From Gonocerus acuteangulatus (lineage: Eukaryota > Arthropoda > Insecta > Hemiptera > Coreidae), in the NCBI GenBank assembly GCA_946811695.1, contig OX328126.1:9648746-9712745 (forward strand): a DNA stretch of 64,000 nt. Reading direction: 5' to 3'. Both the position numbers and the translations under genes were made by a program. The notes beneath the pieces are model-generated. The model searched no databases and was not told the origin of the DNA. It was given only the letters and a program-made list of their open reading frames with translations. Positions 31,188 to 44,199 of this stretch are shown piece by piece. Each line of letters begins with the position of its first letter. Within the stretch, counting starts at the first letter, position 1.

Positions 31188-34100
31188 TTTTCATACTAAC
31201 AGAACACTGAACTACAATCTCAGAATACGTCTGCTGAATAACCTGGGGCTTCCAGGCATATTTTCTTACTAACAGAACACTGAAGTATACAATATCAGAA
31301 GACGTCTGCTGAATAACCTGGGGCTTCCAGGCATATTTTCTTACTAACAGAACACTGAAGTATACAATATCAGAATACGTCTGCTGAATAACCTGGGGCT
31401 TCCAGGCATATTTTCTTACTAACAGAACACTGAAGTATACAATATCAGAAGACGTCTGATGAATATCCTGGGGCTTCCAGGCATATTTTCTTACTATCAG
31501 AACACTGAACAATACAATCACAGAAGACGTCTGCTGAATAACCTGGGGCTTCCAGGCATATTTTCTTACTATCAGAACACCGAACTACAATCTCAGAAGA
31601 CGTCTGCTGAATAACCTGGGGCTTCCAGGCATATTTTCTTACTATCAGAACACTGAACAATACAATCTCAGAAGACGTCTGCTGAATAACCTGGGGCTTC
31701 CAGGCATATTTTCTTACTATCAGAACACCGAACTACAATCTCAGAAGACGTCTGCTGAATAACCTGGGGCTTCCAGGCATATTTTCTTACTATCAGAACA
31801 CTGAACAATACAATCTCAGAAGATGTCTGCTGAATAACCTGGGGCGTTCAGGCATATTTTCTTACTATCAGAACACTGAACAATACAATCACAGAAGACG
31901 TCTGCTGAATAACCAGGGGGCTTCCAGGCATATTTTCTTACTAACAGAACACTGAACTATACAATCTCAGAATACGTCTGCTGAATAACCTGGGGCTTCC
32001 AGGCATATTTTCTTACTAACAGAACACTGAACTATACAATCTCAGAATACGTCTGCTGAATAACCTGGGGCTTCCAGGCATATTTTCTTACTAACAGAAC
32101 ACTGAACTATACAATCTCAGAAGACGTCTGCTGAATAACCAGGGGGCTTCCAGGCATATTTTCTTACTAACAGAACACTGAAGTATACAATCTCAGAAGA
32201 CGTCTGCTGAATAACCAGGGGGCTTCCAGGCATATTTTCTTACTAACAGAACACTGAACTATACAATCTCAGAAGACGTCTGCTGAATAACCTGGGGCTT
32301 CCAGGCATATTTTCTTACTAACAGAACACTGAACTATACAATCTCAGAAGACGTCTGCGGAATAACCTGGGGCTTCAAGGCATATTTTCTTACTAACAGA
32401 ACACTGAAGTATACAATCTCAGAAGACGTCTGCTGAATAACCAGGGGGCTTCCAGGCATATTTTCTTACTAACAGAACACTGAAGTATACAATCTCAGAA
32501 GACGTCTGCTGAATAACCAGGGGGCTTCCAGGCATATTTTCTTACTAACAGAACACTGAACTATACAATCTCAGAAGATGTCTGCTGAATAACCTGGGGC
32601 TTCCAGGCATATTTTCTTACTAACAGAACACTGAACTATACAATCTCAGAATACGTCTGCTGAATAACCTGGGGTTTCCAGGCATATTTTCTTACTAACA
32701 GAACACTGAACTATACAATCTCAGAATACGTCTGCTGAATAACCTGGGGTTTCCAGGCATATTTTCTTACTAACAGAACACTGAAGTATACAATCTCAGA
32801 AGACGTCTGCTGAATAACCTGGGGCTTCCAGGCATATTTTCTTACTAACAGAACACTGAACTACAATCTCAGAAGACGTCTGCTGAATAACCAGGGGGCT
32901 TCCAGGCATATTTTCTTACTAACAGAACACTGAAGTATACAATCTCAGAAGACGTCTGCTGAATAACCAGGGGGGCTTCCAGGCATATTTTCTTACTAAC
33001 AGAACACTGAACTATACAATCTCAGAAGACGTCTGCTGAATAACCTGGGGCTTCCAGGCATATTTTCTTACTAACAGAACACTGAAGTATACAATCTCAG
33101 AAGACGTCTGCTGAATAACCTGGGGCTTCCAGGCATATTTTCTTACTATCAGAACACCGAACTACAATCTCAGAAGACGTCTGCTGAATAACCTGGGGCT
33201 TCCAGGCATATTTTCTTACTATCAGAACACTGAACAATACAATCTCAGAAGACGTCTGCTGAATAACCTGGGGCTTCCAGGCATATTTTCTTACTATCAG
33301 AACACCGAACTACAATCTCAGAAGACGTCTGCTGAATAACCTGGGGCTTCCAGGCATATTTTCTTACTATCAGAACACTGAACAATACAATCTCAGAAGA
33401 TGTCTGCTGAATAACCTGGGGCGTTCAGGCATATTTTCTTACTATCAGAACACTGAACAATACAATCACAGAAGACGTCTGCTGAATAACCAGGGGGCTT
33501 CCAGGCATATTTTCTTACTAACAGAACACTGAACTATACAATCTCAGAATACGTCTGCTGAATAACCTGGGGCTTCCAGGCATATTTTCTTACTAACAGA
33601 ACACTGAACTATACAATCTCAGAATACGTCTGCTGAATAACCTGGGGCTTCCAGGCATATTTTCTTACTAACAGAACACTGAACTATACAATCTCAGAAG
33701 ACGTCTGCTGAATAACCAGGGGGCTTCCAGGCATATTTTCTTACTAACAGAACACTGAAGTATACAATCTCAGAAGACGTCTGCTGAATAACCAGGGGGC
33801 TTCCAGGCATATTTTCTTACTAACAGAACACTGAACTATACAATCTCAGAAGACGTCTGCTGAATAACCTGGGGCTTCCAGGCATATTTTCTTACTAACA
33901 GAACACTGAACTATACAATCTCAGAAGACGTCTGCGGAATAACCTGGGGCTTCAAGGCATATTTTCTTACTAACAGAACACTGAAGTATACAATCTCAGA
34001 AGACGTCTGCTGAATAACCAGGGGGCTTCCAGGCATATTTTCTTACTAACAGAACACTGAAGTATACAATCTCAGAAGACGTCTGCTGAATAACCAGGGG

Positions 34101-35618
34101 GCTTCCAGGCATATTTTCTTACTAACAGAACACTGAACTATACAATCTCAGAAGATGTCTGCTGAATAACCTGGGGCTTCCAGGCATATTTTCTTACTAA
34201 CAGAACACTGAACTATACAATCTCAGAATTCGTCTGCTGAATAACCTGGGGTTTCCAGGCATATTTTCTTACTAACAGAACACTGAACTATACAATCTCA
34301 GAATACGTCTGCTGAATAACCTGGGGTTTCCAGGCATATTTTCTTACTAACAGAACACTGAAGTATACAATCTCAGAAGACGTCTGCTGAATAACCTGGG
34401 GCTTCCAGGCATATTTTCTTACTAACAGAACACTGAACTACAATCTCAGAAGACGTCTGCTGAATAACCAGGGGGCTTCCAGGCATATTTTCTTACTAAC
34501 AGAACACTGAAGTATACAATCTCAGAAGACGTCTGCTGAATAACCAGGGGGGCTTCCAGGCATATTTTCTTACTAACAGAACACTGAACTATACAATCTC
34601 AGAAGACGTCTGCTGAATAACCTGGGGCTTCCAGGCATATTTTCTTACTAACAGAACACTGAAGTATACAATCTCAGAAGACGTCTGCTGAATAACCAGG
34701 GGGCTTCCAGGCATATTTTCTTACTAACAGAACACTGAACTATACAATCTCAGAAGACGTCTGCTGAATAACCTGGGGCTTCCAGGCATATTTTCTTACT
34801 AACAGAACACTGAACTATACAATCTCAGAATACGTCTGCTGAATAACCTGGGGCTTCCAGGCATATTTTCTTACTAACAGAACACTGACCTATACAATCT
34901 CAGAAGACGTCTGCTGAATAACCTGGGGCTTCCAGGCATATTTTCTTACTAACAGAACACAGAACTATACAATCTCAGAAGACGTCTGCTGAATAACCTG
35001 GGGTTTCCAGGCATATTTTCTTACTAACAGAACACTGAACTATACAATCTCAGAATACGTCTGCTGAATAACCTGGGGCTTCCAGGCATATTTTCTTACT
35101 AACAGAACACTGAACTATACAATCTCAGAATACGTCTGCTGAATAACCTGGGGCTTCCAGGCATATTTTCTTACTAACAGAACACTGACCTATACAATCT
35201 CAGAAGACGTCTGCTGAATAACCTGGGGCTTCCAGGCATATTTTCTTACTAACAGAACACAGAACTATACAATCTCAGAAGACGTCTGCTGAATAACCTG
35301 GGGTTTCCAGGCATATTTTCTTACTAACAGAACACTGAACTATACAATCTCAGAATACGTCTGCTGAATAACCTGGGGCTTCCAGGCATATTTTCTTACT
35401 AACAGAACACTGAACTATACAATCTCAGAATACGTCTGCTGAATAACCTGGGGCTTCCAGGCATATTTTCTTACTAACAGAACACTGACCTATACAATCT
35501 CAGAAGACGTCTGCTGAATAACCTGGGGCTTCCAGGCATATTTTCTTACTAACAGAACACAGAACTATACAATCTCAGAAGACGTCTGCTGACTAACCTG
35601 GGGCTTCCAGGCATATTA
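31188..35618. repeat. 75-bp satellite, about 59 copies, with higher-order repeats
   Basis: Monomer TACGTCTGCTGAATAACCTG + GGGCTTCCAGGCATATTTTC + TTACTAACAGAACACTGAAC + TATACAATCTCAGAA. Rare variants show nested periods: GGGGCGTTCAGG at 31841 and 33418, and GGCTTCAAGG at 32371 and 33948, both 1577 bp apart; and ACACTGACCTATAC recurs every 300 bp (4 monomers) at about 34880, 35180 and 35480. The monomer length is a multiple of 3, which creates the minus-strand frames of VRKYAWKPQ type; length variants (72 and 76 bp) break them. Confidence 0.97.
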
Positions 35619-35761
35619 CACTATGAAATCTATATTTCTGGAGATTAATGGATATTTTGATCTAAATAATTCATAAGGTAATAGAGGTAGGTTAACATCG
35701 ATGTGGAATCAGCGATCCAATATTTATTCTCTAAGTAACTAACGAATCAGTAGCTTCTTTT

Positions 35762-35881
35762 TATCACTTTCCTCCGAAGGAAAGTAGCTATTGAGGTTGC
35801 ACTCATGACGGAATTTTTGAAAAATGTCTTCGAATCTTTATCGATCCTACCTAGTAGACACCGAACACGACCCCAGTTAAA

Positions 35882-35963
<82 letters not shown>

Positions 35964-36566
35964 ATATTTATATGTTCGTTAACACGATACAGGCCAGAGT
36001 TTTGTTTTTTTCGCAACGAAACTTGGATTGTGGTATTCCCCCATCAAACGATTGAACGAGTTCGTTAACCACCGAAATCGGTCCATCCGGAGGGGGAGTT
36101 TACTCAGGAGCCAAAGGTATTTATCAATACCAGCCATAATGTTTGTTATATTTCAACGAAACTCTGTATTTCTTGTGGTCAACTGAAGAGAAAAATCCGT
36201 TGTAAAAATAAAGTAAATCGGTTGACTAGAAGGGGGGGGGGGGGTTTACTTCGGACAGAAATTACTAATTTCCTTATACTGGTCTTAATTCCTGTTGTAT
36301 TGTTGCGAAACTCTTTATAAGTCCTGGCTATCTAATAAGAAAGAAGTGTTGTGAAAATGAACTAAATCGGTCTATTGGAAGGAGGGAGGGGGTGTTAATT
36401 TGTGCTATGTTTGAATTGGATTCTCCCGCCACACGTAGGTTCGCGAAACTCATCAAGATCAATAGATGAATATGTTAAGCTTTGTGTATTTAGTACGTAG
36501 TGTAGTACCACACATACCCAATTCTGAGGAAAGTGCTTAGTTATGTAGCTCCTGTGTGACAGACGT
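35762..36566 (-). mobile_element. Helentron-like family A, copy 4
   Basis: 3' hairpin ACTTTCCTCCGAAGGAAAGT (35766-35786), TCGATCCTACCTAGTAGACA, (TA)n(TG)n 35887-35958, the block AACGATTGAACGAGTTCGTT, poly-C units, and the 5' end GCTCCTGTGTGACAGAC (complement). It starts 140 bp beyond the 75-bp satellite. Confidence 0.7.
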
Positions 36567-36638
36567 TTTTTTTTATGGCGAATGAACAAGTGAGCTATTA
36601 GCTACGGGTTGTTAACGTTTTAAAATTCCCATTCAGGT

Positions 36639-36712
36639 CCATGCCCAACGTTGCTTAACTTCGGTGATGGCCGGGAGCCGGTGTATTCAACGTTCTTATG
36701 GCCGTTGGCTCA
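36639..36712 (-). pseudogene. 5S rRNA-like fragment
   Basis: On the minus strand: GCCAACGGCCATAAGAACGT, ACCGGCTCCCGGCCATCACC, GAAGTTAAGCAACGTTGGGC, then TGAATGGGAA. The 3' half is absent and no SINE tail follows. Confidence 0.75.
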
Positions 36713-37264
36713 TCATATCGACTTCTAAGGCTAGTACTCGACAAAGGACCGAAAGACTATTTTCATGACAATCATTTTTATTTATTGAAGTTCTGCATTA
36801 AAAAAAAAAAACATTTAAGAATTTGTGTCCCTTTTTATCAATACAAAAAACTAATAGACTTATCTCATTTAATTTTTGTTTTAAAAGGCTAACTCAAAGT
36901 ACCGGCTTTGATTTTTGGAGACTTAAACGACTTGGGGATCCTTTAGGGTTAGTTTCCTGCAGTAAGGATTAAGAAACTAAGAAGTCTAAGCATACAGCCG
37001 AAGTCTTGACACAACTCCCGATCTGAAGAATGTGACCTCGCACCCAGATAGACCTTCATCCAGAATATACTGGTCGATGATAGGACTTCTAGAATATTTA
37101 CATTATTCAGATATTCAGATGATATTCAGTTCAGAAATAGATAAGTGTCATATTCCACTTATATGCTATAGTTGACCTGAGTTTATAGATATTTATAAAT
37201 AGTGATTGCGATACAAATTTTTAAAAATTGCAAATATTACCAAATAAATTCGAAGATTTATTTT
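36713..37264. other. Unassigned sequence
   Basis: No recognised gene or repeat. Confidence 0.4.
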
Positions 37265-37705
37265 AAATTTACTTAGGTGGATAAGTAGTTATTTTATTGC
37301 GTTAGATAATGTATCATCAAAATTAACGCTACTATATAATTTTGTGTAGTTTATTGTAGCACAGTTCCCGTCATACTACAAGGTAGTCATAAATTGATAA
37401 GTAATGAAACTAGAATATTTCTTGACTCTGAGGCGCTCCGGACCAGTGTCAACAAACAGATAACGTAGAGATCTATAGGTTACCAGTAATAGGAGTTTGA
37501 CCAGTACAGGTTAAAATTCGTCGTCAATAATAAATGGACGTTAAAATTTGTTTCCAAGATGACATTTGGAAACACCAGTTATATTTGCGAATTACCAAGA
37601 ATTGTTCTGATTGGGGGATGCTGATGGGTGAGGAGGCTGTGCAAGGTCATAGTTGAAATTAACCGCAAATAAAAATATTATGAAATAGATACAGTACGGT
37701 AACAG
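37265..37705. repeat. Dispersed repeat G, copy 2 (without foldback F)
   Basis: Aligns with 11841-13640 but continues uninterrupted from GTAGCACAGTTCCCGTCATA to AATTGATAAGTAATGAAA, where copy 1 carries the 1.3-kb foldback element. It lacks about 90 bp between GCTGTGCAAGG and TCATAGTTG. Confidence 0.82.
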
Positions 37706-37964
37706 CTGACCTGTTATCATCCTAGCAACGCATGCTGACTAGTGCATGCTATCTTTAAAACGAACTAAAAATTCAAACCCCTCTAAAAATTTGAATATCA
37801 AGTAGGTAAGTGATAAAACTTGAGTGAAAGAGTGGTATTTGGCAAATATAGAGTAGATTATGTCATCAGCATAGCAACGTTTCAGAAATATGGACCTCAA
37901 TCTGTTTTTAATCTCTAGAAAATATTTTGTAGTTGTTCTCGGCAATGCAGTTAACGTTCTATTG

Positions 37965-38698
37965 AAAAAAGGCCGTCACGCAGGAGCTGCATAACTAATC
38001 ACTTTCCTCAGAATTTGGGAAGTATTATGCTTTCCAGAATAATTTCTCTCTCTCTTCAGTGGTAGAAAGCGCTCCTTGCGGCGGCCTTGCGAACCTACGC
38101 CTGGCGGGCTATTCTATTGAAATATATTACAAAGTAAACCCCCCTTTCCGATAGACCGATTTAGATCATTTTTACAAAACGTCTTTCTCATGAGTTACCT
38201 ACGACGTGTGCCGCGTTTCGTTACAATACAGCAGAAAGTACGACCGGTATGAGTATATTTGTAATTGGGGTCCGGTGTAAACCCCCCCCCCCTCCTAATA
38301 AACCGATTTAGTTTATTTTTACAACACATATTTACCTGTAGATTACCACTACGAATACCGAGTTTCATCGAAATATAACAAAAATCACGGCTGGTAGTGG
38401 CGAATTGGTATTGTGGGTCCGGAGTAAGCCCCCCCCCCTCCTAATGAACCGATTTAGTTTATTTTTACATCTCACTTTTCTCTTTATATTACCACTACGA
38501 ATACCAAGTTTCGTTGAAATATAACAAATATTACGGCTGGCATGGTCAAATTAGTTTTTTGGGTTCGGGGTAAACCCCCCCTTCCGGTGGACCGATTTTG
38601 GTGGTTAACGAACTGTTCAATCGTTTGCTAATTGAATGCTATATACCAAGTTTCATGAAGAAAAAACAAAAACTCTGGGCGCTATCGTGTTAACAGAC

Positions 38699-38763
<65 letters not shown>
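37965..38763 (+). mobile_element. Helentron-like family A, copy 5, 3' end lost
   Basis: 5' GGCCGTCACGCAGGAGCTGC, GTGGTAGAAAGCGCTCCTTG, poly-C units, CGAACTGTTCAATCGTTTGC, CGCTATCGTGTTAACAGACA and a TA block 38699-38763. The 3' hairpin is missing; family X begins right after the TA block. Confidence 0.7.
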
Positions 38764-38766
<3 letters not shown>

Positions 38767-39300
38767 GGTGTCCCGTAAATGTCTAGTCATATTGTGAGGG
38801 GTGATAGAGGACCTTTAGGGGAACAAAAAATGTTCTATGACGATTTCCCGAATTCTCGCCCATAAGGGAGAAAACGTCGTTTTATTGTTTTTTCGAGACA
38901 AACGTGTTTTTTAGAAGAATAATCGTTGTAGCTCCGTCCTAGGTGGTACTAGTAGAAAGGGGGTGAAACCAATCGAAAGCTGAGTAAATTTACTATAAGA
39001 CTAGTTGGGAGTAAATGTAAAAATGAATGAATGTAAGTATGTATATCTTACCAAAAGAAAGCTATTCTAAATTTCCTGACATTTTATTGATATTCCTTTC
39101 CAGCGTTACTCCTCAATGGGCAGGATCTGTGATTTCCGGCTTTTAGAAAAACTTCCTCATTTAACCAGCTTTCCATTCATGTATCACAACCCTGTGTTAT
39201 TGAAGTATTTGAACGATTTAAGAACAAAAGTTTTAAAAAAAACATGGATCTGTGAAAAGAAAATTATATTGTTTTCTTCAATTTATTCAAAAAGCTGAAG
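38764..39300 (+). mobile_element. Family X repeat, copy 2
   Basis: Starts ACAGGGTGTCCCGTAAATGT directly after TA repeats and matches the reverse of 10168-10815. It carries the empty site (GCGTTACTCC at 39103-39112) for MITE Q. A 60-codon frame at 39116-39298 has no recognised domain. A CAGGG-YGT-like start also occurs at 57031. Confidence 0.7.
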
Positions 39301-39756
39301 TGAAATATTTTTTTTATAAATGTTTACATAAATATTAAGTAAATATTTACTTAAAGGAATAAAAAAAATTACTTCCACGGATATAAAAAAAAAATCTTAA
39401 AACAGTAAATAAATAAAATACACATTTATTTTGAATTTATTAATTCAGGTAACTAATACTGGGTCCAGGAGGCGGCCATTAAGGAACCCCAACCATACAT
39501 TAACCTCAAAAATTACTATTTTTACCTATATCACGCATATATTCTTAAGCTCTTAAAGCCTAGATTATTTTTACTATTAAAAATAGTAAGTAACGATGTC
39601 ATCCTGATATACCAGAATTGCCCACAAAAATGTAAGGACATTTCTATAGAATTAAAGAAAAGTTACCACTGGCCTCGAAATTAGAGAAATGTCAACCCAA
39701 TTTAAGAAGAGTTTCAAATTTAAAGAAACAGAAATGTAATGAATAAAAGTAAGTTT
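39301..39756. other. Unassigned AT-rich sequence
   Basis: Nothing recognised. Confidence 0.4.
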
Positions 39757-39879
39757 GTTTTTTTTTACGCCAGTAGCACTGAAATCTATGGAGCACTAGG
39801 AAATTTTCTCAACGGCCACTGAGATGAGAAAAATCCTTGCTGTAGGAGGGACTCATCCTACTAGACCACGGGGAGACCC
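39757..39879 (-). mobile_element. tRNA-derived SINE, family 1, copy 3 (degenerate)
   Basis: TGGGTCTCCCCGTGGTCTAG (minus) and the body AGAAAATTTCC remain; the B-box segment is largely deleted. T-run at 39759-39767 marks the tail. Confidence 0.7.
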
Positions 39880-40600
39880 AGTGAGTGCTAATATTCCACA
39901 ATTGGTAAATTTAAATTTGTTGAGATAACAGAATTTTATTGAAAAATTTATTTTCGCAAGAACATAAATAAATTCCTAGTAAACGTCAAACATTTTAAAC
40001 AGGAATTATTTGAAGTAGTTTTCTGATATTTCCAAGCTTATAATTCTGCTTAGCGAAAGGGTTACGGAGGAACTCGGCATATAGGAACTCAGTCAGGTGG
40101 ATCTTTCAATTTCCGCTCCAACGACCTACGTCAGATTGAAGGAAGAGAGAGATAGAGGGATGGAGAGAGAGAAAGAAAGAGATGTCTACATCTCTCACGA
40201 CCAAGAAATCCAAAGGTTTAAAAAATAAGATTGGAAGGAAAATCATTAGTTATAACATACTTTTTTTATTTATTTGTTTCAGACCCGTAACTTAGGCGAT
40301 GGTCTCTTTTCATAAGTCTATAATATTAAAAATCAGTCAGTCTGGAAAAAAAATTAAATAAAAAAAAATAATAAATAAATAAAGAAAAAATAATAATAAT
40401 AATAACTAAAAAAAATAATAAAAAAAAATAAAATAAAAATAATAAAATATATAATCAACAATATGAAAAAATAAACAAAAATCAGATAAAACAATAAGCA
40501 ATAAGATAATATAACAAAGTTAAAAAATAAGTGCCTAAAAATAAATAATATACATACAAATTTTACTTTTGTTCAGGACAAATGTTAATTTAAAGGATGT
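39880..40600. other. Unassigned, A-rich low-complexity sequence
   Basis: Includes AATA/AAAT-rich DNA at 40340-40530. No gene recognised. Confidence 0.5.
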
Positions 40601-40666
40601 TGTTGAATTTAAGATTTAAATCGAGATTTTATTATATTTAAATTCAGGTTGTTTAAATTCTAGTCT

Positions 40667-41020
40667 TTAAATGTTGTTAGTCTTTAAATGTTGGAGTATT
40701 GTGTAGATGTAAGGGCTACCTGGTGATAATATGTCAATTAAGTTATGTGGTATTTGCAAGTTGTTTCTCAGTCTACAGTCTATAAGTATGTGTTTTACTG
40801 TAAGATCCTCATTACAATGCCTACATCTTGGTCTGTCTGTCTTTTGCATTAGATATCCATGGGTCAGTAAGCAGTGTCCAATTCTAAGCTAGGTTAATAC
40901 TACTTGTTCCCGTCTTGTGAGGTTTTCGTTTAACAAGGCTCTTGATGTGTTTTTAACCTGTCTTAACTTGTTTTCAGATTTAGTCCATTCTTTTTGCCAG
41001 TCGTCCATGGATGTTTTGTG
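40667..41020 (-). mobile_element. I-clade/Jockey-group LINE ORF2 C-terminal fragment
   Basis: On the minus strand: WQKEWTKSENKLRQVKNTS, NLTRREQVVLT-stop-LRIGH, LLTHGYLMQKTDRPRCRHCN, EDLTVKHILIDCRL. The LRIGHxxLTHG and CxxCxxxLTVKHILxxC motifs are those found after the RNase H-like region of I/Jockey-group elements. One in-frame stop; no catalytic RT remains. Confidence 0.85.
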
Positions 41021-41049
41021 CTATGATACATAAATCTGATGAAGTTATG

Positions 41050-41448
41050 GTTTATACGTCTGTTGAGGGTCTCTGTGTTGCTAACGTAACATACAATCAT
41101 AGGAATAGTAAAAGAGAGCTTATATTTTAAGCTATACGAGCTATAAGAATATTAACCACATCAATAACACCGATATGCATGATTCTGGGGTTTCCTCCAA
41201 AATAGGTCTACTTTACTAAATTTGATTTTTTAATGTAGTTCTGTGCATATGGAACTGAAAAGAAATCAGAAAACGAAGAAATCATATTGTTCGCATTGTT
41301 GAAATGAATGTGCTTCATAACAATGTAATAGACAACAATAAACGTCTTATTTTAAGTCCAATCCCTGCAAATTTAGCTTTAGGAAACATACAAAAACTTA
41401 GAATTGCTTCTAGAAAAAGTAGAAATATGAACATAAGTGGCAGGTTTT
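41050..41448. other. Unassigned sequence
   Basis: Possibly more LINE-derived DNA at 41090-41400 but no motif could be read with confidence. Confidence 0.3.
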
Positions 41449-41449
41449 T

Positions 41450-41583
41450 TTAGCACTTTCCTCCGAAGGAAAGTAGCTATTGAGGTTGGACTCATGACGG
41501 AATTTTTGAAAAATTTCTTCAAATCTTTATCGATCCTACCTAGTAGACATCGAAAATGACCCCCGTTAAAATTTATATATATA

Positions 41584-41650
<67 letters not shown>

Positions 41651-42563
41651 CTGTTAACACGATAGCGGCCAGAGTTTTTGTTTTTTCTTCGCGAAACGCG
41701 GTATATAGCGTTCAATTAGCAAACGATTGAACGAGTTCGTTAACCACCAAAATCGGTCCAAGGGGAGGGGGGGTTTACCCCGGACACAAAACACTAATTT
41801 GATCATGCCAGCCGTAGTTTTTGTTATATTTCAACGAAACTCGGTATTTGTAATATTTATCTAATGAGAGAAATATGTTGTAAAAATAAACCAAATCGGT
41901 TCATTAGGAGGGGGGGGGGGTTACTCCGGACCCACATTACCAATTTGCCACTACCAGCCGTAATTTTTGTTACATTTCAATGAAACTCGGTATTCGTAGT
42001 GGTAATCTACAGGTAAATATGTGTTGTAAAAATAAACTAAATCGGTTCATTAGAAGGGGGGGGGTTTACTCCGGACTCAAATTCCTAATATACTCATACC
42101 GGTCGTAATTTCTGCTGTATTGTAACGAAACGCGGTATACATCGTGGGTAACTCATGAGAAACAAGTGTTGTAAAAATGAGCTGAATCGATCAATCGGAA
42201 AGCGGGGGTTTAATTTGTAATATATTTCAAGAGAAAAGCCAGCCAGACGTAGGTTCACAAAGCTGCCGCAAGGAGCGCTTTCTACCACTAGAGTGACTGT
42301 ATCCTGTTCCTGCCTTAGATCAAAATACGATAACATGAGGTTTTTTGTATTTATTACATAGTGTAATAGGTACCATGTGTAAACATAACTCTGGAAGCAA
42401 ATTAATAATTGATCAGTTACTCATTACAAATTTAAAAGAGAACTATTCATGTTTTTTATTTTATTTGTGTAGGATATTTTAAGCAAATTGTTCTGGAAAG
42501 CAGTCTACACTACCCAAATACGGAGGAAAGTGCTTAGTTATGCAGCTCCTGCGTGACGGACTT
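41450..42563 (-). mobile_element. Helentron-like family A, copy 6
   Basis: 3' hairpin at 41454-41473 preceded by a T7 run, TCGATCCTACCTAGTAGACA, TA block 41576-41635, poly-C units, GTTCACAAAGCTGCCGCAAG, then GCAGCTCCTGCGTGACGGAC + TTTTT at the 5' end. Subterminal GGAAAGTGCTTAG (42530s) is complementary to the hairpin arm, as in copy 2. Confidence 0.72.
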
Positions 42564-42711
42564 TTTGTTTGTGTTTTTTAAGGCGTGCCAACCTTAGGTG
42601 GCATTTTTACCACATTTCTATTGAATTTAATAATTGATTGAGTCAGCTTTCGGATTTTATTGAATTATTGTCATTATTTATTATTGATCCTGATTTATTT
42701 GGCTTACTTAA

Positions 42712-43727
42712 CCCCTTCAGTTCCGTTGTCCAGCCGGCTGGACATAACTTCTTTACTTTGTATCACACTGCCTATGGTCGATAGATGTTTACTACCACTT
42801 TGGTTTGAAGCTCTATGTATTTCTCTTCCACTTGACATCTAATATAAATTGATTCCATTCGATTTTGAAAGGTTATGTGTAAAATCTTCTCTGCTCCACC
42901 AAGAGCAGTCATGGATTCTAAAAGTTATTGACTTTTCTTTACTTATTTAGTCCAAATGGTTTCTTTTTAGTGAATAAAACTCCTTCGAATTTAATGTACA
43001 TGATATTTTTAAAGGTTGGAAGTTCAATTTTATCAATAAAGTTTGTAATAAGGTGTCTAAGAATTTTTGAAAATCCATGACCAGTATACTGCACATGGGA
43101 AGTCAACCGTCATATTTGATGTAACAATATTTTTTATCTATTTTTCAAATATTTACTGATATATTTTGTTTTTATGTTGTCAGAATTGTTTTTTTTTTTA
43201 GTACCATAATAATCCATAACTTTTTCTGAATGGTATGGGCTAGAAGGCGCCCAAACTATTCAAAAATATCATCTGTCCGTTCACATGATTTTCAAAAAAT
43301 ATATTCTTATTAGTTTTATGTTTTGTTTTTTTAAATAATCAAATAATCATTAATTTTCATTATTACTGTGCACTGACAAAAATTTCATGTCTAAAATTCT
43401 AATATATTTTTACAATACCTTTTTATATTTGAGCTTTTACAATAATATTTACTAATAATTTTTCAAATTTATTTTTTCTGAATTAATTTCTTTTAAATTG
43501 TTAATAAATTACTGCTTTAATTATATATTTTTTTAATATTTCAAAATTTTGGTTTTCATCCACAAATCGCATTACCAATGTCCAGTATACTGGACATTAC
43601 ATAACTCATGTCAGGTAAACCATAAAATTCTGAAAAAAAAATCAGGAATCTTCACAAGAGCAATACACAGCTATGGCAGGAAAATACAAAATTTTTATCA
43701 GGAAATAAAAATTCGGACCTGAAGGGG
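42712..43727. mobile_element. piggyBac-like non-autonomous element, 1016 bp
   Basis: TTAA flanks both ends (42708-42711, 43728-43731), the obligatory piggyBac target. Terminal repeats CCCCTTCAGTTCCG and CGGACCTGAAGGGG match at 13 of 14 positions. Next to each end lies a palindrome with the same arms: GTCCAGCCGGCTGGAC near 42729 and GTCCAGTATACTGGAC near 43580, both followed by AT and ATAACT. A degenerate third (CCAGTATACTGCAC) is at 43081. No transposase frame is visible. Confidence 0.82.
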
Positions 43728-43905
43728 TTAAATTACTTCCACGTAATATTTATCTGCGTAACTGTACACACAAACAAATGTAAATACACGCATTCACTCA
43801 CTCACACTCTCCCATTTCCATGCAACCTCACTCACATATTCTCTAACACAGACAACACACACACTCACCATGCGCTTTCCTGCTTATTTAATTAATCTTA
43901 TGTCT

Positions 43906-44112
43906 TTAGATTTTATTTATTAGTTCCGTTTTGTCTATAAAGTTTAATAGATTTCTAACGTTATCAGCATCATCTCCAAGTATTTCATCCATAATGTCTG
44001 ATAACATTAGCTCTTCACTAATTGACTGATATATTCGGCATTCTGTAAGTAGATGTTTCACTGTTACTTGAACGTTGCATGATTCACAGATTGGGGGTGG
44101 TTCTTTAGAAAA
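43906..44112 (-). mobile_element. I-clade/Jockey-group LINE ORF2 C-terminus
   Basis: LFSKEPPPICESCNVQVTVK + HLLTECRIYQ, with the CxxCxxxxTVKHLLxxC motif, then an acidic C-terminus to a stop at 43906. The first eight residues of the longer open frame come from the adjoining family B end and are not part of the LINE. Confidence 0.82.
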
Positions 44113-44153
44113 AAGTCCGACTCGCAGGAACTGCGTCATCTTAGCGCGGTTCC

Positions 44154-44199
<46 letters not shown>

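Noticed and set aside
30883..31660. 212-codon minus-strand frame containing VRKYAWKPQVIQQT repeats
   Set aside because: Its N-terminal part is 75-bp satellite read in frame; only the C-terminal part is real, as Jockey ORF2 remnant.
40261..40560. Possible A-rich scaffold attachment or origin-like region
   Set aside because: Only base composition supports it; such calls cannot be made from AT-richness alone.
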